From: Streptomyces albicerus
Lineage (GTDB): Bacteria; Actinomycetota; Actinomycetes; Streptomycetales; Streptomycetaceae
Direction: 5' to 3'
Assembly: GCF_008905045.1 (NCBI RefSeq)
Contig: NZ_VWMY01000002.1
Location: forward strand, 259,026-323,025
DNA: 64,000 nt
A program made the position numbers and the translations under genes. This document shows, in pieces, positions 7,357-15,961 of this stretch. The number at the start of each line of letters is the position of its first letter. The stretch's first letter is position 1. The notes under the pieces were generated by a model. The model saw only the letters and a program-made list of their open reading frames with translations. It was not told where the DNA came from and made no database searches.

Positions 7357-9336
7357 ATGACCGCGCCGCATGTGTCGCTCCCCGACCCGACGCACTCGTC
7401 CCAACTGCCGCCCCCCGACCTCGCACAGTCACCCGTCACCGGCTGGACACGCGCCCACTGGGAGGCGATGGCCGACCGCCTCCTGGACGGCATACTCCCT
7501 TACGCCTCAAGGGAGTTGGCGCAATACCGGCTGCCCGGCCGGGCCAGCCACTCCGGGTCCTGGTCCGACGGCCTTGAAGGCTACGCACGCTCGTTCCTGC
7601 TCGCCGCCTGCCGTATCGCGGGCTCCGGCGGGCGGGTCTCGCCGGAGCTGATCGAGCGGTACGCGGCCGGACTCGCCGCCGGGACCGACCCGGACGGCGC
7701 GGACCGCTGGCCGCCCATCGCCGACCGGGCCCAGCCCATGGTCGAGGCCGCCTCGATCGCGATCGCCCTGCACGAGACCCGGCCGTGGATCTGGGACCGG
7801 CTCGACGACGCGGTACGCCAGCGGGTGGTCACGTGGCTCGGCGGGTTCGTGGGCGCCGAGGCGAACGACTCCAACTGGCGGCTCTTCCAGGTCATCACGG
7901 AGGAGTTCCTCGCCTCCGTGGGGGCCCCGCACAGCCGCGCCGAGATCGACGGCGGCCTCGCGCGGCTGGAGGACTGGTACCGGGGCGGCGGCTGGTACAC
8001 CGACGGCGACGGCCGCAAGTTCGACTACTACAACGCCTGGGCGCTGCACCTGTACCCGATCCTGTGGGCCCGCATCGCCGGACCGCGCGCGGACGTCTCG
8101 CTGACGGCCGACCACCGGGACCGGCTGCGTGAATTCCTGGGCGCGCACCAGTACTTCTTCGGCTCCGACGGCGCGCCCGTCCACCAAGGCCGCTCGCTCA
8201 CCTACCGTTACGCGACGGCCGCCCCGCTGTGGGCCGGCGCGCTCGCCGACGCGACCCCGCTGCCGCCCGGACGCACCCGCCGGCTGGCCTCGGGCGCGCT
8301 CAAGCACTTCGCCGACCGGGGGGTGCCCGACGAACGGGGACTGCTCAGCCTGGGCTGGTACCGGCCCTTCCTCCCGGTCACCCAGCGGTACTCGGGGCCC
8401 GCCTCGCCGTACTGGGCGAGCAAGGCGTTCCTCGGCCTGTTGCTCCCCGCCGACCACTCCGTCTGGACGGATCCCGAGGAACCGAGCCCGGTGGACACGG
8501 CGGACAGGTATCTGGCGCTGCCCGCGCCCGGCTGGCTGCTCCACTCGACCGCCGCCGACGGGCTCGTACGACTCGTCAACCACGGCAGCGACCGGTTGCC
8601 GCCGCCCCCGGCCGAGGCCGAGGACAGCCCGCACTACACGAAGTTCGCGTACTCGGGCGCCACGGCCCCGGACACTCCGGCGGCCGGTACGGCGACGACC
8701 GGGCCCGACAACCACATCGCCCTGCTCACGGCAGACGGAACGGCGGTCTCGCGGCGCGGCCGGATCCACCCACTCGGCGCGGCAGGACGCCGCGCCGCGT
8801 CCTGGCACCGGGCGGTCCTGCCGGGCTCCGAGGAGGGACACCGCATCGAGACGACCAGCGTGGTCCACGGCCCCTGGGAGGTGCGGGTCCACCGGGTCGA
8901 CGGGCCGCCGGGAGCCGTCGTACGCGAAGGGGGGTGGGCGGTGGCCGACGAGAGCGGGCCGTTGGCGGAGGCCGCGGGGCCGGGATGGGCGCTGGCGCGT
9001 CGTCAGCGGGACGGCCTCACGAGTGCGGTCGTCGCGTTGCACGGCTGGGAGGCGCCCGGGGCCGACGAACTGCCGCACGGCGCGGTCGCACAGGCTCGCG
9101 GTGTCAACGCCTACGGCGAGTACTCCGCCACGCCCTGTCTCCGGCTCCCCGCACACCCGGGCCGCCCCCACCTCCTGGTGACCCTCGTCGTGCTCAGCGC
9201 CGACCCGGTGCGGCCCTGCGATCCCGAGGCGCTGCGGGCGCGGGCCGGGGCGCGGGTCACTGCGGAGGGGACGGTGGTGGTGCGCTTCCCTGACGGGACG
9301 GAGGAGGAAGTTCCGGCAGGGGCGGGAAGCGCCTGA
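7357..9336 (+). CDS. DUF2264 family protein, probable polysaccharide-acting enzyme
   Basis: Cytoplasmic protein of 659 residues with no signal peptide. The N-terminal 400 residues match DUF2264, with the block LARLEDWYRGGGWYTDGDGR then KFDYYNAWALHLYPILWAR. The C-terminal part is beta-rich, with many short strands (TAVSRRGRIHPLGAAGRR...). DUF2264 genes are commonly found beside Lpl-type importers and are thought to resemble alpha/alpha-toroid glycosidases or lyases. The catalytic activity is not established to my knowledge. As last gene of this operon it would process the imported sugar. Its last 80 bp overlap a convergent STAS gene. Confidence 0.85.
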   Translation: MTAPHVSLPDPTHSSQLPPPDLAQSPVTGWTRAHWEAMADRLLDGILPYASRELAQYRLPGRASHSGSWSDGLEGYARSFLLAACRIAGSGGRVSPELIERYAAGLAAGTDPDGADRWPPIADRAQPMVEAASIAIALHETRPWIWDRLDDAVRQRVVTWLGGFVGAEANDSNWRLFQVITEEFLASVGAPHSRAEIDGGLARLEDWYRGGGWYTDGDGRKFDYYNAWALHLYPILWARIAGPRADVSLTADHRDRLREFLGAHQYFFGSDGAPVHQGRSLTYRYATAAPLWAGALADATPLPPGRTRRLASGALKHFADRGVPDERGLLSLGWYRPFLPVTQRYSGPASPYWASKAFLGLLLPADHSVWTDPEEPSPVDTADRYLALPAPGWLLHSTAADGLVRLVNHGSDRLPPPPAEAEDSPHYTKFAYSGATAPDTPAAGTATTGPDNHIALLTADGTAVSRRGRIHPLGAAGRRAASWHRAVLPGSEEGHRIETTSVVHGPWEVRVHRVDGPPGAVVREGGWAVADESGPLAEAAGPGWALARRQRDGLTSAVVALHGWEAPGADELPHGAVAQARGVNAYGEYSATPCLRLPAHPGRPHLLVTLVVLSADPVRPCDPEALRARAGARVTAEGTVVVRFPDGTEEEVPAGAGSA

Positions 9337-9694
9337 GGAGTCCCGAGGCGCGTAACAGCCGGTGGATGCGGGGCTGGTCGGAGACGAGACGGAGGGTGCC
9401 GCCCCGCTTCTTCGCCCGGCGATCGGCCCGGCACAGCACGCGCAGCCCCGAGCAGTCGAAGAACTCCACCGCACGGAGGTCGACCAGAACGTGGGGCGCC
9501 GGACTCGCGGTCGCGGCGTCCAAGTGCTCGGCCAGGGCGCCGGCTGTCGCCATGTCTATCTCGCCCAGCACCCCGACGACCGTGAACCCGCCGCTCAGAT
9601 AGCTGTGGGCGTACGGATTCGCCGGAGGAAGTCCGGACTCCGCCGCGCCGCACTCGGGCAGTCCAGCGGCATGGTCATGGGATTCCGGCGGCAT
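9257..9694 (-). CDS. STAS-domain anti-sigma factor antagonist
   Basis: Partner-switching regulator, 145 residues. The STAS core spans about residues 35-125, with VVGVLGEIDMATAGALAEHL and the phosphorylation loop VEFFDCSGLRVL, where Ser 82 would be phosphorylated by an anti-sigma kinase. A proline/serine-rich tail of about 20 residues follows. Start ATG 9694 has GGTGGAG 5 nt upstream. A sigma-B-like promoter can be read upstream on the same strand: GGAT (9761-9764), 16 nt, GGGTAAC (9738-9744). The 3' end runs 80 bp into the convergent DUF2264 gene. The kinase or sigma partner is not next door; the two SpoIIE phosphatases further along could act on proteins of this class. Confidence 0.88.
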   Translation of the reverse strand: MPPESHDHAAGLPECGAAESGLPPANPYAHSYLSGGFTVVGVLGEIDMATAGALAEHLDAATASPAPHVLVDLRAVEFFDCSGLRVLCRADRRAKKRGGTLRLVSDQPRIHRLLRASGLLRRFPPLPELPPPSRQGSAPPPSPPQ

Positions 9695-9789
9695 GGCGGC
9701 TCCACCTCTACAGGGGAGGGCGTATTTGATCTCGGTAGTTACCCCGGCCGCACCGGAACCATCCCTGCCGCAGGCTCCGCAAGATCTAG

Positions 9790-9807
9790 TTCACTCGACC
9801 AAGTGAA
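9790..9807. promoter_or_regulatory. Inverted repeat TTCACT-N6-AGTGAA in a divergent promoter region
   Basis: Perfect 6-bp arms around CGACCA, with symmetry extending further with one mismatch. It lies in the 269-bp gap between the STAS gene (start 9694, reverse) and the hypothetical gene at 9964 (forward). Operator-like; binder unknown. Confidence 0.4.
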
Positions 9808-9963
9808 TTCCGAGGGTAACCATTGACTTTTGGTCTTTGTGTTTGCTCAACGCGCCCTGTTCAACGGGCTGTTGCGGACGTAAAGTCGCGGTGCTGCCCA
9901 AGCCCCCGGCCGCGCCGCTGTCCGCACGATTCTTGATGACTGTCTGACCAAGGAGGGTTGGCA

Positions 9964-10410
9964 GTGGGAACGCCGGTACGTACTCCGCCAGGCGGACCGT
10001 CACTGCTGACCGAGTGCGGACTCATGGAACCCGTGCTGGAGATGGAGTTCACCGCGCACTTCTCCCGCTCGGAGGGGAAGTCGGCGGCGGAGGCGGCCGC
10101 CGTGGCGGTGACGCGGGCGATCGACGCCCCGCTGTCGTTCCTCTCCCCGGTCCTCGACGCGGGCCGCTCCGCGAGCAGATGCCTGCTGACGCGCAGCGCC
10201 GCGGACCTGTGCCGGATCGTCCTCACCGCGGACCCCACGGGCATCACCGTGGCGGCCACCGACGACGTCGCGGTCTCGCTGGACTCCGACGACCAGACCG
10301 GCGCCAAGCATCTGCCGCTTCTGGCCGTCGTCGACGGACTGTGCGTGCACCACGGGCCGGACGGCCATGTGTGGGTCGTATGGAAGGGCTCGTGGCGGGG
10401 GAGGGCCTAG
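9964..10410 (+). CDS. Hypothetical protein, possibly divergent HATPase-like
   Basis: 148 residues, soluble. The start is GTG 9964 with AGGAGGG 6 nt upstream; the in-frame TTG at 9958 touches that site and is less likely. Weak resemblance to the RsbW/HATPase anti-sigma fold is suggested by an N-terminal helix region followed by DLCRIVLTADPTGITVAATD (normally ELVTNAV...VxVxD). No convincing N-box asparagine or G-boxes are visible, so any ATP-binding role is speculative. Its position divergent from a STAS gene makes a regulatory role plausible. Function otherwise unknown. Confidence 0.7.
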   Translation: MGTPVRTPPGGPSLLTECGLMEPVLEMEFTAHFSRSEGKSAAEAAAVAVTRAIDAPLSFLSPVLDAGRSASRCLLTRSAADLCRIVLTADPTGITVAATDDVAVSLDSDDQTGAKHLPLLAVVDGLCVHHGPDGHVWVVWKGSWRGRA

Positions 10411-10456
10411 GGCCCTTCTGACGAAGCCGCGCAGCCTTAATGCATATGATGTGCAA

Positions 10457-10990
10457 GTGCGCGACTACTGCATAAGAACGGCGACCCCCGGCGACCTCGA
10501 CGGCGCGCGGTCCGTGATGCTCGACACCGTCTACCGGGACTTCGGCACCGGGTACGTACCTCGCTGGCACCGCGACATCATCGACCTCGACCACGCCTAT
10601 CTCGCGCCCGTCCGGCACACCCTGCTGGTCGCGGTCGACGAGCGGGACGGCACGGTGGCCGCGACCGCCGCGCTCGACTCCCGCGGCCCGGCCCATCCGC
10701 CCAACCCGCGCCACCTCGCCCAGCGCTACCCCTCCGGGGAGACCGCCCAGCTGCGGCGCGTGTATGTCCGCCCCGAGCACCGGCGACGGGGCCTCGCCCG
10801 GCAACTCGTCGGCCGCCTCCTCGACTTCGCGACGGCGGACGGCGGCTACCGCGCCGTCTACCTGCACACCGACCCTGCCGTGCCGGGCGCCGAGGCGTTC
10901 TGGCGTTCACTGGGCAAGGCGATCCACGACGAGCGCGAGGAACCCGGCGGCGGCCAGGGGATCGTCCACTTCGAAGTCCCCCTGGCCTGA
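10457..10990 (+). CDS. GNAT-family N-acetyltransferase
   Basis: Acetyl-CoA-dependent acetyltransferase fold, about 177 residues. It begins RDYCIRTATPGDLDGARSVM, with the acetyl-CoA motif LRRVYVRPEHRRRGLARQLV (R-x-x-G-x-A type) near residues 97-117 and a C-terminal FWRSLGKA strand-helix. The start is either GTG 10457 or GTG 10451. No Shine-Dalgarno is visible, and a TATGAT -10-like box at 10445-10450 lies 7 nt before GTG 10457, consistent with a leaderless message. It is followed after 62 bp by the ABC binding-protein gene. Substrate unknown. Confidence 0.85.
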   Translation: MRDYCIRTATPGDLDGARSVMLDTVYRDFGTGYVPRWHRDIIDLDHAYLAPVRHTLLVAVDERDGTVAATAALDSRGPAHPPNPRHLAQRYPSGETAQLRRVYVRPEHRRRGLARQLVGRLLDFATADGGYRAVYLHTDPAVPGAEAFWRSLGKAIHDEREEPGGGQGIVHFEVPLA

Positions 10991-11052
10991 CGAACCCTCT
11001 CACTCGCAGCCAGCACGCACCCCCACGCATCACCCCCACGAAGAAAGAGACC

Positions 11053-12552
11053 ATGCGCTCTCTGCCGCGCCGTCGCCGGTTCGTCGTCGGCCTCCTGCTC
11101 GCACCCCTGCTCACCGGCTGCTTCGCCTCCGACGGCGGCAACGAATCCGCAGGCAGCCCGGACGGCTCCCGGCTGAGGGTCGCCCTCGCCTTCCCGCCCG
11201 CCGAGAACTTCTCCCCGTACGGAGCCGACGCCACCCTCCTCAGCAGGCTCGGTGTCACGGAGGGACTGACCCGCCTCGACGCCAACGGTGCCGCGGTCCC
11301 CGCGCTCGCCGAGTCGTGGAGCCGCGAGAACGACCGCAGTTGGCTGTTCACCCTGCGGGACGCGGCTTTCCAGGACGGCACCGAGGTCACACCGAAGGCC
11401 GTCGCCGCGTCCCTCACCCGTGCCGCGAACGCCGAGCCCGTGACCGCCGCGCTGTCCGGCGTCGAGCTCACCGCCGAGCCCGCGGGCGACGGACGGGTCC
11501 GGGTGACCACCGCCGACCCCGACCCCGTACTGCCACTGCGCCTGTCGAGCCCCGGCCTGGTCGTCCTTTCGGACAAGGCGTACGCGAAGAAGGACGCCGT
11601 CAGCCCGGTCGGCACCGCCACTGGACCCTTCGAGCTCACCAAGGTCACCGGCACCACCGCGGCCACCCTGGACCGTTTCGACGACTACTGGGGCGGCCGC
11701 GCTCAGGCCTCCGGCGTCGACGCGAAGTTCATAGCCGACGGCACGGCCCGTACGAACGCGCTGCGCACCGGCGAGGCCGACATCGCCGAGGCCGTGCCGG
11801 TCTCGCAGGCGGCGTCCCTGGACGAGGCGACCCGCCGCGAGACGGCCACCACCCGGACCACGAGCCTGCTCCTCAACACCAAGTCCGGCGCCTTCAAGAA
11901 CCCGAGGGTACGGGCCGCCGCCCGCGAGGCGATCGACACGTCCGCCCTCGCCAAGGGCGTCTACGAGGGGTACGCCGACCCCGGCGTCGGCATCTACGGA
12001 CCCGCTCTGACCTGGGCGGCCGACAAGCGTGTCGAGCCGACCGGCCGGGCCGAGGCGGGGGTCGCCGACGGTACTTCGGTCACCGTGGCCACGTACGACA
12101 ACCGGCCCGAGCTGCCCGAGGTCGCCCAGGTGCTCAAGCAGCAGCTGGAGAAGGCCGGGTTCAAGGTGAAGCTGGAGGTGCGCGAGTACTCGCGGCTCGA
12201 AAGCGACGCGCTGGCCGGGAAGTTCGACGCGCTCGTGTCCGCCCGCAACACCATGCTGGACACCGGCGACCCCGTCTCGATCCTCGCCAGCGACTACACC
12301 TGCGACGGCAGCTACAACCTGGCGCAGCTGTGCGACAAGGACGTCGACAAGGACGTCTCCCGGGCGGAGTCGGTCGCCGACACCGCGAAGCGGCAGGACG
12401 CGGCGATGACCGCGGAGGCGGCGATCCTCGGCACGGACGCCGTCGTGCCGCTGGTCCACCAGCGGATCATCACCGGCGTCGGCGCCGAGGTGAGGGGTGT
12501 GCTGCTCGATCCGTACGAGCGCAGCCTCGTCGGCGTCGGCACGCGGCGCTGA
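11053..12552 (+). CDS. Peptide/nickel-type ABC transporter binding lipoprotein
   Basis: Family 5 solute-binding protein, 499 residues. It has an Arg-rich N-terminus, a hydrophobic helix and the lipobox LLTGC (Cys 23), hence membrane-anchored outside the cell. The SBP_bac_5 pattern is seen in YGADATLLSRLGVTEGLTRL, LAESWSRENDRSWLFTLRD and AAFQDGTEVTPKAVAASL. It probably captures a peptide, nickel chelate or similar small ligand. It is followed 15 bp later by a fused permease and then an MFS gene. No ATPase gene is present in this group, which is unusual for this transporter class. Confidence 0.9.
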   Translation: MRSLPRRRRFVVGLLLAPLLTGCFASDGGNESAGSPDGSRLRVALAFPPAENFSPYGADATLLSRLGVTEGLTRLDANGAAVPALAESWSRENDRSWLFTLRDAAFQDGTEVTPKAVAASLTRAANAEPVTAALSGVELTAEPAGDGRVRVTTADPDPVLPLRLSSPGLVVLSDKAYAKKDAVSPVGTATGPFELTKVTGTTAATLDRFDDYWGGRAQASGVDAKFIADGTARTNALRTGEADIAEAVPVSQAASLDEATRRETATTRTTSLLLNTKSGAFKNPRVRAAAREAIDTSALAKGVYEGYADPGVGIYGPALTWAADKRVEPTGRAEAGVADGTSVTVATYDNRPELPEVAQVLKQQLEKAGFKVKLEVREYSRLESDALAGKFDALVSARNTMLDTGDPVSILASDYTCDGSYNLAQLCDKDVDKDVSRAESVADTAKRQDAAMTAEAAILGTDAVVPLVHQRIITGVGAEVRGVLLDPYERSLVGVGTRR

Positions 12553-12567
12553 CGGGCGGCGGCGCAC

Positions 12568-14580
12568 GTGCTCAAGGCCGTCGTACGAGGTGGCGCGCCG
12601 GTGGTGCTGTGGCGTGCTGCCCTTGTCGCCGCCCTGCTGTGCGGCGTCGGGCTGCTCCCGTGGCTGTCGCGCACGGACCCGGCACTCACCGTGCTCAAGG
12701 CTCGGTCGGCGGAGCGCACCCCGACGCCTGAAGTACTGGCAGCGATACGCTCCCAACTCGGCCTGGACGCCGGGCCGTTGAAGCTGCTGGGCGACTGGCT
12801 CGGCGGTCTGTCGGCAGGAGACGCGGGCCGGTCGTGGATCTCGGGTGCGGAGGTCACGCCGTCGGTCGTCCAGGCACTCGGGGTCTCGCTCCTACTGATG
12901 AGCGGGGCGCTGTTCGTCGCGATGGTCACGGCGGGAGCCGTGTGCGCGCGAAGCCTGTGGCTCGGCTCGGGGCGACGGCTCGACGATCGGCGCTCCGCAG
13001 GCACCGGATCGGCGCTGCTCTCCACTCTGCCCGACTTCCTGACCGCCTCGGTGCTCGCCGCCGTCGTGGGCGTACAGCTCGGCTGGCTGCCCGCGCTCGG
13101 CTGGTACGGACCCCAGTGGATGGTGCTGCCCGCGCTGTCGCTCGGCCTGCCCGCGGGCGCGCTGCTCGGGCGGATGCTCGACGATCTGCTGCCAGGCGCG
13201 TTCGCCGAACCGTGGGCGCTGGCGGCTGCGGCGCGCGGAGTCCCCGGCCGGAGCATCGCCAGGCAGGCGCTGCGCCGTTGCGTCCCCGGACTCCTGCCGA
13301 ACCTCGGGCTGTTCGTCGTCGGCCTGACCGGCGGCGCGGTAGCCGTGGAGCAGATCTTCGACATCCCCGGGCTCGGGCGGCTGACCCTCCAGGCGGCAGT
13401 GGCGCAGGACCTGCCCGTCCTCCAGGCCGGCACGCTGGCCCTCGTCCTGCTGGCGGCGGTCGCCGGAGGGCTCGCCCGGCTCGCGGCCCGAATCCTGATC
13501 GGCCCGGCCCTGCGCGACGGCGCGCTCTCCTCGCTGCACCGCCCGGCCCCGCCGCGGCCCACGACGCTGCCCCTTCTCTACGGCGGGCTGCTGCTCGGCG
13601 TCATCGCGCTGGGCCTCGCTCGGAACCCGTTGGAGCTGGACACCACGGACCGGCTCCAATCCCCTTCCTGGGCGCACCCGTTCGGCACCGACGCGCTGGG
13701 GCGCGATGTGCTGGCGCGGGTCGGCCACGGGGCACTGAGCACGCTGGCCCTGGCCGTCGCGGTGAGCGCGGCCGCGCTTCTCGTGGGCGTACTGCTGGGC
13801 CTGCTGCCGCGGTTCTCCGGCCCACTGGTCGACACGGTCAACGCCGTTCCGCCGGTCCTCGCCGCGCTCCTCGTCACCGGCATCGCGGGCAGCGGGCCCG
13901 CGACCCCGGCCCTCGCGGTGACCGCCGTCGCCTGGGCGCCGCTCGCGGCCCATACCTCCGCGTTGCTCCAACAGGAGCGCGCCACCACGCACTTGACGGC
14001 GACGCGTGCCCTGGGCGCGAGCCCGTTCCAGTTGCTCCGCCTCGAACTCCTCCCGGCGGTCCTGCCCCCGGTCGTGCGCCACGCGTTGCTGCGCCTCCCG
14101 GGTGTGGCCCTGGCCCTGGCGGCTCTGGGCTTCCTGGGCCTCGGCGCCCAGCCGCCGTCGCCGGAGTGGGGCCTGCTCCTGTCCGAGAACCAGCCGTACG
14201 CCGAACGAGCGCCCTGGGCCGTACTGGCACCGGCCGCGGCGCTGGCTCTGCTGGGGGCGGTGGCGGTTACGGGTGGGCGTGGGGTGCGGTGGCCCGGAGT
14301 GCGCCGGGTCCGGGAGTGGCGGCGAGGCGGGAGCGGGGCCGAGACGGTGACAGAGCGTGGGGCGAGAGCAGGGGAGCGGGAGTCGATGGCGGAGGATTCG
14401 GCAGTGCATCCAGTGGGGGATGGGACGGAGGAGGCTGTGGCTGTGGGCTCGGCGGGCGACGCTTCGAAGGTAGGTCCCGCAGGCCCGGCAGGTCCCGCAG
14501 GTCCCGCAGGTCCCGCAGGCCCGGTGGGCTCGGCCGTTTCGGCAGATCCGGCCGGTTCGGTGCGGAGGCGGGATGCCTGA
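12568..14580 (+). CDS. Fused DppB-DppC-like ABC permease with collagen-like tail
   Basis: One chain of 670 residues replacing two permeases. The first half (about 1-310) is DppB-like, with an EAA-type loop EPWALAAAARGVPGRSIARQ. The second half (about 335-575) is DppC-like, opening with AHPFGTDALGRDVLARVGHG and carrying the second loop THLTATRALGASPFQLLRLE. The last ~85 residues are not permease. They are charged, then six Gly-Pro-Ala-type triplet pairs, then a short basic end. The start GTG 12568 has only a weak GGGCGG upstream. It ends 8 bp inside the MFS gene. The ATPase partner must be supplied from elsewhere or has been lost. Confidence 0.87.
   Translation: MLKAVVRGGAPVVLWRAALVAALLCGVGLLPWLSRTDPALTVLKARSAERTPTPEVLAAIRSQLGLDAGPLKLLGDWLGGLSAGDAGRSWISGAEVTPSVVQALGVSLLLMSGALFVAMVTAGAVCARSLWLGSGRRLDDRRSAGTGSALLSTLPDFLTASVLAAVVGVQLGWLPALGWYGPQWMVLPALSLGLPAGALLGRMLDDLLPGAFAEPWALAAAARGVPGRSIARQALRRCVPGLLPNLGLFVVGLTGGAVAVEQIFDIPGLGRLTLQAAVAQDLPVLQAGTLALVLLAAVAGGLARLAARILIGPALRDGALSSLHRPAPPRPTTLPLLYGGLLLGVIALGLARNPLELDTTDRLQSPSWAHPFGTDALGRDVLARVGHGALSTLALAVAVSAAALLVGVLLGLLPRFSGPLVDTVNAVPPVLAALLVTGIAGSGPATPALAVTAVAWAPLAAHTSALLQQERATTHLTATRALGASPFQLLRLELLPAVLPPVVRHALLRLPGVALALAALGFLGLGAQPPSPEWGLLLSENQPYAERAPWAVLAPAAALALLGAVAVTGGRGVRWPGVRRVREWRRGGSGAETVTERGARAGERESMAEDSAVHPVGDGTEEAVAVGSAGDASKVGPAGPAGPAGPAGPAGPVGSAVSADPAGSVRRRDA
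14473..14526 (+). repeat. 9-bp tandem repeat encoding Gly-Pro-Ala triplets
   Basis: Six units of GGTCCCGCA or close variants (GGCCCGGCA, GGCCCGGTG) inside the tail of the fused permease gene. They encode a short collagen-like run. The tract lies just before the junction with the MFS gene. Slippage at such a repeat would change the tail in frame. Confidence 0.8.
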
Positions 14581-15907
14581 GCAGTCGCCCTCCCAGCCCC
14601 GGACCCAGACCCAGACCCAGACAGCGATCCAGGCCCCGCACGGTAGCCGCACCACCAAAGCCCGGCCCACGCGGAGATTCCTTTCGTCCCTGCGGACCTT
14701 CACTGCCCTCAATCCGCTGCTCCGCCTCCTCATCCTCACTCAACTCGCCTTCAATATCGGCTTCTTCGCCGTGCTGCCGTTCCTTGCCGAGCATCTCGGG
14801 ACAGCGATCGGCATGGCGGGATGGCTGGTCGGGCTGGTGCTGGGGCTGCGGACGTTCAGCCAGCAGGGGCTGTTTGTGGTGGGCGGGGCACTGGCGGACC
14901 GGTACGGGGTCCGGCCGGTGGTGCTCGCCGGCTGCGTGCTGCGGATCGCAGGCTTCGGCTGGCTCGGCTACGCGGAGACGAGCTGGGCGGTCATCGGAGC
15001 CGTCCTCCTGATCGGTTTCGCCGCCGCGCTGTTCTCGCCCGCCGTCGAGTCGGAGGTGGCCCGGCAGGCGGTGTGCAGGGAGGAGGCGGGCGAGGGCCCG
15101 CGTACACACGTACTGGCCCTGTTCACCGTGGCGGGCCAGGCCGGCGCGTTCCTCGGCCCGCTCATCGGCGCGCTGCTGCTGGCCGTGGACTTCCGCGCGG
15201 TCTGTCTCGCCGGAGCCGGAGTCTTCGTACTCGTGCTGGCCGGACACGCGTGGCTGCTGCCGCAGCGCATCCCCGGCCGGGCCCGCGTGCAGAGCCGCGG
15301 TGGTGTCCACGGCCTGGTGCGCAACCGTCGCTTCCTGGCCCTGTGCTGCGCGTACGGCGCCTATCTGCTGGCGTACAACCAGCTGTACCAGCTCCTCCCC
15401 GTCGAGGTGGAGCGTGCGGCGGGCTCGCAGGCGCCGCTGGCCTGGCTGTTCGCGCTGTCCTCGCTGCTGGTCGTGACGGCCCAGCTGCCGGTCACGCGCT
15501 GGGCGGGGGACCGGCTCGACCTGCGGCGGTCCATGTCGGCGGGGCTGGTGCTGATCGCGGCGGGCTTCGCGGTGGTGGCCGTGGCCCGGCCCGCCGCGTG
15601 GACGGGAACCGTGGGGCTCCTGCCCGCGGCGGGCTACGTCGTCCTGCTCACCCTCGGTCAGATGCTCGTCGCGCCCGCCGCCCGCGCCTGGGTGCCCGAC
15701 CTCGCCGACGACGGCAGGCTCGGCCTCTACACCGGCGCGTTGTCCTCGGTCTCCGGCCTCATCGTCCTCGTGGGCAGCGCGGCCACCGGCTCCCTCCTCG
15801 ACACGGACCTGCCGCCGGCCGTGCCCTGGCTCGTCCTCGCCGCGATCCCCGTCACGGCGGTGGTCCTGCTGCCACGCCACGCGAAAGAGGGGCCGCCGTC
15901 TCCCTGA
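14573..15907 (+). CDS. MFS transporter (putative exporter)
   Basis: Major facilitator protein, 444 residues with about 12 membrane segments. The N-terminal 40 residues are hydrophilic with a TQTQTQT run, followed by helix 1 (LLRLLILTQLAFNIGFFAVLPF). The MFS motif A region is GGALADRYGVRPVV in the 2-3 loop. It overlaps the preceding permease gene by 8 bp, so it is part of that operon. A binding protein, permease and MFS in one operon resembles metallophore uptake/export loci, but no metallophore synthase is here. Its stop codon lies in the loop of a strong terminator hairpin (15887-15922). Confidence 0.88.
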   Translation: MPEQSPSQPRTQTQTQTAIQAPHGSRTTKARPTRRFLSSLRTFTALNPLLRLLILTQLAFNIGFFAVLPFLAEHLGTAIGMAGWLVGLVLGLRTFSQQGLFVVGGALADRYGVRPVVLAGCVLRIAGFGWLGYAETSWAVIGAVLLIGFAAALFSPAVESEVARQAVCREEAGEGPRTHVLALFTVAGQAGAFLGPLIGALLLAVDFRAVCLAGAGVFVLVLAGHAWLLPQRIPGRARVQSRGGVHGLVRNRRFLALCCAYGAYLLAYNQLYQLLPVEVERAAGSQAPLAWLFALSSLLVVTAQLPVTRWAGDRLDLRRSMSAGLVLIAAGFAVVAVARPAAWTGTVGLLPAAGYVVLLTLGQMLVAPAARAWVPDLADDGRLGLYTGALSSVSGLIVLVGSAATGSLLDTDLPPAVPWLVLAAIPVTAVVLLPRHAKEGPPSP

Positions 15908-15922
15908 AGACGGCGGCCCCTC
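15887..15922. terminator. Bidirectional terminator hairpin between convergent MFS genes
   Basis: Perfect 15-bp stem, GAGGGGCCGCCGTCT (15887-15901) against AGACGGCGGCCCCTC (15908-15922), with a 6-nt loop CCCTGA. The loop contains the TGA stop of the forward MFS gene. The reverse DHA2 transporter ends 40 bp further on, so the hairpin can end transcripts from both sides. Confidence 0.85.
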
Positions 15923-15961
15923 GGCTTGCGGTGGGTCACATGTGGAGCGGCTTGTGGTGGC

